NCBI GenBank assembly: GCA_024743435.1
Contig: JANSWO010000007.1
Coordinates: forward strand, 124,001-188,000
DNA: 64,000 bases
Origin: Pseudomonadaceae bacterium
GTDB lineage: Bacteria; Pseudomonadota; Gammaproteobacteria; Pseudomonadales; Azotimanducaceae
Direction: 5' to 3'
Both the position numbers and the translations under genes were made by a program. Below the pieces are notes generated by a model. The model was given only the letters and a program-made list of their open reading frames with translations, ran no database searches and was not told the DNA's origin. This document shows, in pieces, positions 49,529 through 57,756 of the stretch; the first letter of the stretch is position 1; each line of letters starts with the position of its first letter.

Positions 49529-50466
49529 TGAACGCCGGTGTTTCCGTTCCAGGTGATGTGCTGCCTCCCAGCGTTGCATACGCAGATATTCGCCTGCGCG
49601 CCGACGGGGCAAACTCGGATGCGACTCTCAAGCAGGCCGCGAGTCAATTTGAGTCTCTCTTTCTCAATCTGATGCTCAAGAACATGCGTTCGGCAACCGC
49701 GTCACTGAATCCTGACAACTACCTTTCGTCGAGCGCAGTTGAAATTCACCAGGAGATGTTGGATCAGCAATACGCATCCAATATCGCTGAATCCGGTGGG
49801 GTAGGGCTGGCTGAGGCGATTTTGCGTCAACTGGGTGGTGGTGCTGACGGTAAGGCCAGGCACGACGCTGCGGAGCTGTCTCTGCCATCCCCGCGGCACT
49901 TTGCTCGATCGGCTCCACGCGCGGTTAACGATGATGGGGCGGCTCCGGTGGAGACAAAAGCGCCGAGTGATCCCCGGCAAGCTCTGTTTGCTGATAAAGA
50001 TGATTTTGTGGCAAAGGTTGGTAGCGCGATCAAACGCGCGGTGGCTGGAACGCCCTTTCAACCCATAGCCCTGCTCGCACAGGCTGCGCTAGAGACGGGT
50101 TGGGGCGAGAAAGTGATGGCTGCTGGTCGCGATCTGTCATCGCACAACCTGTTCGGGATAAAGGCGGGCAGCTCCTGGCAGGGCGAGACCGTGTCGGTTG
50201 AGAGCGATGAGTTTATGGGCGGCCGTATGGTTTCTCTTCGAGACGAGTTTCGCGCCTACGACAGCATCGAAGCGAGTGTTCGTGACTATGTCTCGCTCAT
50301 CACCGGGTCTTCCAGGTATGAACAGGCCGTTGAGAGTGCGGGCGAGCCTCGTCTCTATGCTGATGCTCTCGCGAAAGCGGGCTACGCGACTGATCCGGCA
50401 TATGCCGAGAAGATTCAGTCAATTGTTACTCAACTAGAGCGTGATAGAGATGGCATCGCTTTTTGA
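49528..50466 (+). CDS. flgJ: FlgJ, rod assembly protein with muramidase domain
   Basis: A 312-residue bifunctional FlgJ. The N-terminal rod-capping part has KQAASQFESLFLNLMLKNMR and EMLDQQYASNIAESGGVGLAEAI. The C-terminal glucosaminidase/muramidase domain has LLAQAALETGWGEKVM with the catalytic Glu, HNLFGIKAGSSWQGE and FRAYDSIEASVRDYVSLI. It opens peptidoglycan for the rod. The ATG overlaps the flgI stop (TGATG), and the end overlaps flgK by 17 bases. Confidence 0.95.
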   Translation: MNAGVSVPGDVLPPSVAYADIRLRADGANSDATLKQAASQFESLFLNLMLKNMRSATASLNPDNYLSSSAVEIHQEMLDQQYASNIAESGGVGLAEAILRQLGGGADGKARHDAAELSLPSPRHFARSAPRAVNDDGAAPVETKAPSDPRQALFADKDDFVAKVGSAIKRAVAGTPFQPIALLAQAALETGWGEKVMAAGRDLSSHNLFGIKAGSSWQGETVSVESDEFMGGRMVSLRDEFRAYDSIEASVRDYVSLITGSSRYEQAVESAGEPRLYADALAKAGYATDPAYAEKIQSIVTQLERDRDGIAF

Positions 50467-53404
50467 CATAGGCATCAGTGGTCTACGCGCTCAGCAGACA
50501 GCGCTTGCGGTCACCGGCCAGAACATCACGAACGCGAGTACTCCAGGGTATTCGCGTCAGCGCGTCGAGATTCAACCGCAAAACTCAACGCTTACTGGAA
50601 GTGAGTTTTCAGGTGCTGGAGTTCGTGCAGGTGACGTCACGCGGATCGTCGATGAGTTCACGATATCGCAGATCCGGACCGATACGTCGCTGTTTTCAGA
50701 GATGGATGGTTTATCTACTTTGTCTGCGCAGGTTGAGACGGTACTCAGCGATGCAGGCGCGGGCCTGGACAGTGTCCTGCAGGAATTTTTCTCCGCCCTG
50801 CAGTCCGCAGCGAATGAGCCTCGCTCGGTGCCTGCTCGTCAGTATCTGCTGAGTCAGGGACAATCGCTCAGCCAGCGTTTTGCCTCGCTTGATACTCGTC
50901 TCGACAATATCGGGCGCGGGGTTGATGTGGTGCTGGCGGAGAGTGCTGAACGCGTCAACGAGCTGGCTTCGACGATTGCTGATTTCAACGATCGAATCGC
51001 CGTTGCTGATGCGCAAAGCCGTTCCGGCGCCGCTAATCCTCTCAAAGATCAGCGGGATCAAGCGCTCGAAGAGCTGTCAGGCCTGATTCGGGTGACCACC
51101 AGTTCGCAAGGGGGTGGTCAATTAAATGTCTTTGTGGGTAAAGGGCAGGCGCTTGTTCTGGGTACTACTGCCAACTCCTTGTCTGTCTCCGATGGTGAGT
51201 TGTATCTGTCTTCTGGCCGGTCCCAGAAACTGCAGATTACCGGATCAGCTGATGGTGGAGAGATCGGAGGCTTGCTCAAGTTTCGTGAGCAGGTGCTGAA
51301 TTCCACTCTCGATCAGTTGGGACGCCTGGCGAACGCTGTCGCATCGAATCTTAACGAGGTTCATCAGCGTGGCGTCGACCTCAATGGTAACTTCGGCGGA
51401 CCATTGTTTGCGGAGCTTAATGCTGAAGTGGCGGCGCGTGCGCGCATTGAGGCCGTTGCTGGACAGTCTGCGCAATCGGCTGGATCGCTTCGAGTGCTGA
51501 TTGACGAGCCGAACGGTTCCTACGCCAATGAGTACGAACTCACATTCAATACGGATTCCTCCTACAGCGTTATTCGGCGCGAGGATGGAGCGGCGGTAGC
51601 GCAAGGCGATCTGACGGGTGCGACGCCCGAAACTGTCAGCTTCGATGGGCTGTCGATTGTTTTCGAGTCGGATGACTACTCAGCGGGTGATCGCTTTTCG
51701 ATCTTACCCAATCGATCTGGAGCGGGTTTGTTTAACTTGGCGGTGAGCCGGGTCGAAGATCTTGCGTTGGCGGCGCCGGTGCGAATCGAAACCAACGAGG
51801 CCAACTTGGGCTCGGGTTCGCTCGTCATGGGTCAGGTATTCGATGTGGATCACCCCGTGTTTTCCCAAGATAGCTCGCTCGTTCCACCGCTACTCGTTAG
51901 ATTCAATTCGCAATCCAGCTATGACGTTCTGGATAACTCTGACCCCCTGAATCCAAAACCCCTGCAGCCACCACTTGCGGGACTACCTTTCGTGCCTGGG
52001 CAGAGCAACGAATTGTTGCCTGAATCGCTCGGCTTTACTGCACTGACGGCGAACGGTGATCGAGTCGCTCGGGTGTCGGAGGCCAGCCTGGGCGTTCTTG
52101 GTAATGGCCCGGGAAATGGATATCAATCAGAAACGCTGACCATCAGTCGTGATGGCGTCGATCAGCGGCTGGATCTACCGGGTGGACAATCCGCGCAAGC
52201 GACAGCTAGCGCGCTGTCGGGCGTCGCAGGGGTTTCTGCCAGCGCCAGAACCGAGCTGTCACTCGTTGGTTTTGATGACAACAATAGTGGCGCTGCCATG
52301 GTTGTCGCGATTAATGGTTTGCGGATAGACGTCGACGGTGAAGTCACCCCGAATGCGTTGGCGGATGCGATTAGCGCAGACCCGCGATTTCAGGCGCTGG
52401 ATATCGTCGCTAGTAGCGATGGCGATAAGCTCGATCTGCGCTCGCTCGTTGGGGAGGATCTGACGATCTCTGTAACGGGTGATACAGTGGACGGACTCGC
52501 CGTCGTCGATACCTATGGCAACAGTACGTCGCTACGCGGAACGGGGCCGGGTACATCGGCGGTCCTTTCAGGAACCACGGATCTGTCAGGGGGGTTCGAT
52601 TTCAGCGTTGGTGGCCCCTATAGCTTTGACCTCGTCACGGATCTCGGCGTCCCGTCGACCATCTCCCTGACGGCAAACTATGCGAGCGGCGCTGCGCTGG
52701 TTGCCGGTATTCAATCGGAACTTGATAGTCAATTCGGGCCAGACGTTGTCTCCGTAGGTTTGGCGGCCGGCGGTGAGCTGACGCTGACGTCAGTTGCTGT
52801 GGGTGACGATGCGCTGCTTGAGATTTCGAATGTGAGCGGAGCGGTATTGTCGGGCTTGGGTGTTCCTAACTCGCAAGCCACAGGCGAGGACCAGTACCAG
52901 TCGGCGACGGTTGGCGGCACGCTAAATCTCATCTTTGAGCCGGGTGTTGCCCTGAGTTCCAACGGCAACAGCGTCTTTTCGGGTGCTCCTCAGGCCGAGC
53001 GTGCCGACTTCGGCTTTACGGCGTCTTTGTCGGGTAGGCCTGAGGCCGGCGATCGGTTTGAAATCCAGTTCAACAATGGCGGCATGTCGGATTCTCGCAA
53101 CGCGCTGGATATGCTGGATCTCAGGACCGCATCGCTAGTTGGCGATCCGTCACTGACGTTTACCGAGACCTACGGTGAACTCGTGTCCTTTGTTGGCTCC
53201 GCCAGCAAAGAGGCTCAAGTTGGCCGCGACGCGGCCGATGCTTTGTTATCACAGGCCAAAGCTCAGCGAGAGGCGGTTTCTGGCGTGAACCTCGATGAAG
53301 AGGCTGTGGATCTTATCCGCTTTGAGCAGGCCTACAACGCTTCTGCGCGCATCATCTCCGTTGCACGCGAGATGTTTTCTATTCTATTCAACACAGTGGC
53401 TTGA
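50450..53404 (+). CDS. flgK: FlgK, hook-filament junction protein, enlarged
   Basis: A 984-residue FlgK, against about 550 in enterics. The start SLFDIGISGLRAQQTALAVTGQN and the end EEAVDLIRFEQAYNASARII are normal. The surplus is in the middle, with an INGLRIDVDGEVTPNALADAISA block near residue 616, akin to the modules in FlgE and FliD. The ATG at 50450 overlaps the end of flgJ. It forms the first junction zone and is escorted by FlgN. Confidence 0.93.
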   Translation: MASLFDIGISGLRAQQTALAVTGQNITNASTPGYSRQRVEIQPQNSTLTGSEFSGAGVRAGDVTRIVDEFTISQIRTDTSLFSEMDGLSTLSAQVETVLSDAGAGLDSVLQEFFSALQSAANEPRSVPARQYLLSQGQSLSQRFASLDTRLDNIGRGVDVVLAESAERVNELASTIADFNDRIAVADAQSRSGAANPLKDQRDQALEELSGLIRVTTSSQGGGQLNVFVGKGQALVLGTTANSLSVSDGELYLSSGRSQKLQITGSADGGEIGGLLKFREQVLNSTLDQLGRLANAVASNLNEVHQRGVDLNGNFGGPLFAELNAEVAARARIEAVAGQSAQSAGSLRVLIDEPNGSYANEYELTFNTDSSYSVIRREDGAAVAQGDLTGATPETVSFDGLSIVFESDDYSAGDRFSILPNRSGAGLFNLAVSRVEDLALAAPVRIETNEANLGSGSLVMGQVFDVDHPVFSQDSSLVPPLLVRFNSQSSYDVLDNSDPLNPKPLQPPLAGLPFVPGQSNELLPESLGFTALTANGDRVARVSEASLGVLGNGPGNGYQSETLTISRDGVDQRLDLPGGQSAQATASALSGVAGVSASARTELSLVGFDDNNSGAAMVVAINGLRIDVDGEVTPNALADAISADPRFQALDIVASSDGDKLDLRSLVGEDLTISVTGDTVDGLAVVDTYGNSTSLRGTGPGTSAVLSGTTDLSGGFDFSVGGPYSFDLVTDLGVPSTISLTANYASGAALVAGIQSELDSQFGPDVVSVGLAAGGELTLTSVAVGDDALLEISNVSGAVLSGLGVPNSQATGEDQYQSATVGGTLNLIFEPGVALSSNGNSVFSGAPQAERADFGFTASLSGRPEAGDRFEIQFNNGGMSDSRNALDMLDLRTASLVGDPSLTFTETYGELVSFVGSASKEAQVGRDAADALLSQAKAQREAVSGVNLDEEAVDLIRFEQAYNASARIISVAREMFSILFNTVA

Positions 53405-53457
53405 TCTAGTACTAGACCTTTCTGATATAGCCTTTCAACTCCGAGCCAGGTGGCAGC

Positions 53458-54693
53458 ATGAGAATCTCTACCAACCAGATCACCCTGCAGAACGCAGCGC
53501 AGATGCAGCGTTTGTCCCAGGATGTGGCCGCGACACAGTTTCAGATAGGTACCGGCAGGCGATTTACCAGTGCGGGTGAAGATCCCATTGGCGCAGCCAA
53601 GGAGGTACGTCTTGAACAGGAGATTGGGTTACGAAATCAGTACGGCGAAAACATCGGTTTCGCGGAAAGTCAGTTGGTACAGGAAGAGACGATACTGGAC
53701 CAGGCGAGCAATCTGCTGCAGCGAATTCGAGAGCTTGTCATACAAGCTGGTAATGGTGTGCAAACCAATATCGACAGAGGCTTTCTTGCTACCGAAATTG
53801 AAGCGCGTGCCGACGAGCTGTATTCCTTGATGAATTCCCGAAGTAGTAACGGCGACTATGTTTTCGCCGGCTTTCAGGCCCAGAACGCGCCTTTTGAGCG
53901 CGTAGGTACCGAGGCTGTGTATCGCGGGGACGAAGGCCAGCGCTTTGTACAGATTGGACAAGGCCACCGTATTGCGATGAGTGACTCTGGTGCTCGTGTG
54001 TTTGAAGCCGTGAGCAGCGATCGGGTCCGCCTGCGAACGGGAGACCCGCGGCAGCTGAACGAGGGCTCAGGCGCAGTGAGTGGCCTCGTGATTCAGGATC
54101 AGGAGTCAGTGAATCAGTTCTATCCCGATCAATTGGTCATTGAGTTCGCCTCAAGTAACGATACGTCGAATGCCCAGCCCCTCGTAACCGTGCGCAGGGC
54201 AAGTGATCGGCGCGTGGTTGAGGGCTACGACAGCATCCCCTACAAGTCCGGGATGCAGGTTAATGCGGTAGGGGCAAATTTCAGGCTGACCGGAGAACCG
54301 GATGCGGGTGATCGGCTGGTTGTCGACAGCACTCAGCGGCAGAACATTCTCTCCTCGGTTGGTCAGCTGGCACAGGGCCTGCGAGACATCGATCCGTCGG
54401 TATCCCCGGATGCATTGCAATCACTGCTCGACAATTCTGTTGGAATAGTTGAGAGCGCCGAAACCAGGATCCTTGAAGTGCGAGCAGACATCGGCGCGAG
54501 GCTGAACACGCTGGACTCTACCGAGAACTTTCATGCCGATGTGAAACTACAGACGCAGGAAGTGCTCGCTGACGTGAGAGACCTCGATTATGCGGAGGCG
54601 GTCAGTGAGTTGAGCCTGCGCTCCTTTGTATTGGAAGCTGCGCAACAGAGTTTTGCCCGAATCGCGAACCTCTCATTGTTCAATTCTCTGTAG
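53458..54693 (+). CDS. flgL: FlgL, hook-filament junction protein
   Basis: A 411-residue FlgL. The flagellin-like N-terminus is MRISTNQITLQNAAQMQRLS with QIGTGRRFTSAGEDPIGAA, and SSNGDYVFAGFQAQNAPFE follows. The C-terminal helix contains LDYAEAVSELSLRSFVLEAAQQSF. Somewhat longer than enteric FlgL (about 317) but within the range of other gammaproteobacteria. It ends the flgB-flgL operon. Confidence 0.94.
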   Translation: MRISTNQITLQNAAQMQRLSQDVAATQFQIGTGRRFTSAGEDPIGAAKEVRLEQEIGLRNQYGENIGFAESQLVQEETILDQASNLLQRIRELVIQAGNGVQTNIDRGFLATEIEARADELYSLMNSRSSNGDYVFAGFQAQNAPFERVGTEAVYRGDEGQRFVQIGQGHRIAMSDSGARVFEAVSSDRVRLRTGDPRQLNEGSGAVSGLVIQDQESVNQFYPDQLVIEFASSNDTSNAQPLVTVRRASDRRVVEGYDSIPYKSGMQVNAVGANFRLTGEPDAGDRLVVDSTQRQNILSSVGQLAQGLRDIDPSVSPDALQSLLDNSVGIVESAETRILEVRADIGARLNTLDSTENFHADVKLQTQEVLADVRDLDYAEAVSELSLRSFVLEAAQQSFARIANLSLFNSL

Positions 54694-54860
54694 CTAAAAC
54701 TTCCTGCCTGCTGGCCTGCCCTGGCGAAAGGCCGCGAGCGATATCCCTCCTGTATCAGCTCACCTTTCGTCAATCTGTTGACACTAGCGCTATGACACCG
54801 GCAACCAAGCGCCGGAAGGCAGTCTTGTCTTCGTTGCTACGCAACTGTGAACCATGTCGC

Positions 54861-54887
54861 TAAAGGAATTCGCAATTGCGCCGTTAA
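54861..54887 (+). promoter_or_regulatory. Sigma-28 promoter for fliC
   Basis: TAAAGGAA (from 54861) and GCCGTTAA (54880-54887), with 15 bases between TAAA and GCCG, match the FliA consensus with one change in the -10. It lies 70 bases upstream of the fliC ATG in an otherwise gene-free 263-base gap. Confidence 0.75.
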
Positions 54888-54956
54888 CCCTCTTGAGACC
54901 CCTCGCATACGAAGGGATTCAAATTGAAACCGATGGGTTGAATGGAGTAGAAACCA

Positions 54957-57122
54957 ATGCCACAGGTGATTAATACCAACATCGGGTCGCTGATTGCACA
55001 GCGTAACCTGGAGACGACCCAGCAGGACGGTTTGACCGCACTGCAGCGTCTGTCCTCCGGTCTGCGAATCAACAGCGCCCGAGACGATGCTGCTGGTCTT
55101 GCTATCTCTACGCGGTTTACCGCGCAGGTGCGAGGCCTCGGTGTTGCTATTCGAAATGCCGGTGACGGCATCTCTCTTGCTCAGACTGCTGAAGGCGCGC
55201 TCGGCGCGATGACAGAAGGCCTGCAGCGTATTCGCGAGCTGGCGCTTCAGTCATCTAACGCGACCAACAGTGATTCTGACCGGGCTGCGCTAAACGCTGA
55301 AGCCCAGCAGTTGATTAGTGAGCTGCGTCGAGTCAGTGATCAGACGAACTTCAACGGCCGTAAGCTGCTTGATGGCTCGTTCAGCTCGAGCGTTCAGATC
55401 GGTACTCAGGTCGGTGAGGTTGTCGAGTTCTCGATCTCCGAGGTGACCGCTGAGAATCTCGGTGGTGGTATCGGTGCGGGTGTTTCGGCACGAGGCACGG
55501 ATAACGCGCTCGGTAATGGTGACTTGATCATCAATGGCGTTGCAATCGGCCCTTCTCAGGCATCCGATGATGTGTCGTCTACCGATAATGCTGGCGCAAG
55601 TGCTATATCTAAAGCGGCTGCGATCAACCGTTCGACCGACGAAACCGGCGTTTCGGCTCAGGTAAATGCAAACACCGTTGCGGGTGTCGATCAGAGTGCT
55701 ACGGCTGCTGCCGCGCAATCTGGCGCGATCCTCATTAACGACGTCAGCATCTCGATCGCAACGGGAACAGCGTCGAAGAGTGCTAACCGTGCGGCGGTTG
55801 TCGAGGCGATCAATGCCAAGTCTGACCAGACGGGCGTTGTTGCAGTCGATACGGGCACCGATGTCGGTGGCGTAATTCTTGAGTCGGTTGATGGCCGGAA
55901 TATCCAGATCGATGATTCCGCGACCTCTGGACTGACCGCTGCCGTTACTGGCCTTAACCTCTCCGCTGGTGCATCGGTCACCTATGAGGGTGGGTACACG
56001 CTGGTTGCTGAAGACGGCAACGACATCAGCATAAGTGGCGGCGACGGCACGGGTAACGGCGATCTGGCTAACTCTGGCCTATCTGCCGGCAGCTATAACG
56101 GCACAAGTGCTGCGATAACATCGACAACAGACTTCGAGGCAGCAGCTGTAGCGGCTGTCGACAATTCGCTGTCGGCTGGCGATCTCGTTATCAATGGCGT
56201 TTCAATCGGTGCTTCTAAAGCCTCTGACGATACCGCGACGGATACCACATCATTCTCAAGCGATGCTGCTGGTTCCGCCATTGCGTTGGCTGCTGCGATC
56301 AACCGCGCGAGCGAGCAAACTGGCGTAACGGCAGTCGTTGGCTCAACGACGGTAAATGGTGGCTCAACCACGGCAGCCAGCACAGGCGACGCTGGCACGA
56401 TCATGATCAACGGTGTTGAGAGTGCAACGGTTACCACCACTGGAGACGTTGAAGCTGACCGTGCTACCGCTATCGATGCGATTAACGCGGTGAGTGGTCA
56501 GTCTGGTGTCGTAGCTAGCGACAACGGAACCTCCATCACTCTGACCGCTGCGGATGGCCGTAACATCTCAGTTGGATTGGTGACGGGCGATGCAACGTTC
56601 GCAGATGCGATTGGTTTGGATGATGGTGTTGATGGTATTGCTACTATCGCAGCCAACACTGATTTCGATGACGGTTCTGAGACGACCTATGGACAGGTAA
56701 CTCTTGAATCCGCCAGTGCGATCACAATCGAATCTGGCTCAGGTGGCGATGCGGGCGTAACGTCCGTCGGCTTCACCCAGGGCACGTTCGGTGGCGCAAC
56801 AGATGGACAGTTCTTGTCAGAACTCGATATCTCCACGGTGGAAGGTTCAGAGAAAGCGCTGAGCGCCCTCGATAACGCCCTCGATTCCGTGAACCGGGAG
56901 CGAGCGAACCTTGGTGCTATCCAGAATCGTCTGGACTCAACCATCACGTCGCTGGCCATTAACGTCGAGAACCTCTCTGCTGCACGTTCTCGTATCCTCG
57001 ATGCTGACTTTGCTTCAGAAACCGCCGAGTTCTCGAGAACTCAGGTACTGCAGCAGGCTGGCGTCTCCATTCTTGCTCAGGCGAACGCGGCACCCCAGCT
57101 GGTGTTGTCTCTCCTTCAGTAA
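54957..57122 (+). CDS. fliC: FliC flagellin, enlarged with tandem duplication
   Basis: A 721-residue flagellin. The D0/D1 ends are fully conserved: INTNIGSLIAQRNLETTQ, LSSGLRINSARDDAAGLAIS, then at the C-terminus LGAIQNRLDSTITSLAINVE and QQAGVSILAQANAAPQLVLS. The central surface part contains two copies, about 220 residues apart, of a block. Copy 1 starts with GNGDLIINGVAIGPSQASDD near residue 182, and copy 2 with SAGDLVINGVSIGASKASDD near residue 401. Each contains AAINR, QTGV and DGRNI. It is likely expressed from the sigma-28 promoter upstream. Confidence 0.95.
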   Translation: MPQVINTNIGSLIAQRNLETTQQDGLTALQRLSSGLRINSARDDAAGLAISTRFTAQVRGLGVAIRNAGDGISLAQTAEGALGAMTEGLQRIRELALQSSNATNSDSDRAALNAEAQQLISELRRVSDQTNFNGRKLLDGSFSSSVQIGTQVGEVVEFSISEVTAENLGGGIGAGVSARGTDNALGNGDLIINGVAIGPSQASDDVSSTDNAGASAISKAAAINRSTDETGVSAQVNANTVAGVDQSATAAAAQSGAILINDVSISIATGTASKSANRAAVVEAINAKSDQTGVVAVDTGTDVGGVILESVDGRNIQIDDSATSGLTAAVTGLNLSAGASVTYEGGYTLVAEDGNDISISGGDGTGNGDLANSGLSAGSYNGTSAAITSTTDFEAAAVAAVDNSLSAGDLVINGVSIGASKASDDTATDTTSFSSDAAGSAIALAAAINRASEQTGVTAVVGSTTVNGGSTTAASTGDAGTIMINGVESATVTTTGDVEADRATAIDAINAVSGQSGVVASDNGTSITLTAADGRNISVGLVTGDATFADAIGLDDGVDGIATIAANTDFDDGSETTYGQVTLESASAITIESGSGGDAGVTSVGFTQGTFGGATDGQFLSELDISTVEGSEKALSALDNALDSVNRERANLGAIQNRLDSTITSLAINVENLSAARSRILDADFASETAEFSRTQVLQQAGVSILAQANAAPQLVLSLLQ

Positions 57123-57136
57123 GCGATAGGGCAGGT

Positions 57137-57172
57137 TAGCCGGGCGTGAGGCGTTGTCTCAGTCCGGCTAAG
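57137..57172 (+). terminator. Hairpin after fliC
   Basis: TTAGCCGG / CCGGCTAA arms enclose an inner TGAG / CTCA stem. It lies 14 bases after the fliC stop. No U-run is present, so it may be a processing or partial termination site before flaG. Confidence 0.4.
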
Positions 57173-57186
57173 CCCAGAGGTCCGTT

Positions 57187-57642
57187 ATGAACGAACTTAG
57201 TACGCAAGGCATTGATAGCGCGCGTGCTGTGTTAACGGATAAGCAACGCAAGGACGCGGTGCTTTCGTCAGATGGTGCGCAAGCGCCAGTGGCAAAGGCA
57301 GGACAGGGTGACGGCAAAAACTTGCCGTCAGAGTCCCCTTCCTTGGACAGTACGAAGCAGACCCCAGCGCAGGATAGCGCCCAGGAGGTCGACCAGGCTG
57401 TAGCCAAACTCAACGACTACGTACAGTCGTTGCAGCGTGATCTACAGTTTTCTGTTGATGATTCAACAGGTAAGCAAGTGGTACAGGTCTTGGACCGGTC
57501 CACCGACACGGTTGTTCGCCAGATCCCAAACGATGTCGCTCTTCGTTTGGCACGGAACTTGAGTGAACCTCAAGGTTCCGTCAATGGATATGGTGAGGCC
57601 GCGGACATTCGCCAACTGGATCTGGTGAATACCCGCATCTGA
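57187..57642 (+). CDS. flaG: FlaG-family protein
   Basis: A 151-residue protein. The N-terminal half is polar and variable, and the C-terminal FlaG domain is clear: AVAKLNDYVQSLQRDLQFSVD and GKQVVQVLDRSTDTVVRQIPN, then VALRLARNL. FlaG influences filament length in some species. It sits between fliC and fliD as usual in Pseudomonas-type clusters. Confidence 0.9.
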   Translation: MNELSTQGIDSARAVLTDKQRKDAVLSSDGAQAPVAKAGQGDGKNLPSESPSLDSTKQTPAQDSAQEVDQAVAKLNDYVQSLQRDLQFSVDDSTGKQVVQVLDRSTDTVVRQIPNDVALRLARNLSEPQGSVNGYGEAADIRQLDLVNTRI

Positions 57643-57652
57643 CCGCACGGTT

Positions 57653-57679
57653 CGAGCCCTACCCACGCTGTAGGGCTCG
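57653..57679 (+). terminator. Hairpin between flaG and fliD
   Basis: Perfect 10-bp arms CGAGCCCTAC / GTAGGGCTCG enclose a seven-base loop. No T-run follows, so termination may be partial. Confidence 0.4.
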
Positions 57680-57756
57680 TAGCCTGCGTCGATCATCTCC
57701 ATAAGACACTGTGCGCCTCATGTGACGGCGCTCCACCAGCAACCCTGGAGACAAAC

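Noticed and set aside
57137-57679. Strong terminators after fliC and flaG
   Set aside because: The hairpins are real but lack U-runs, so they are listed only at low confidence.
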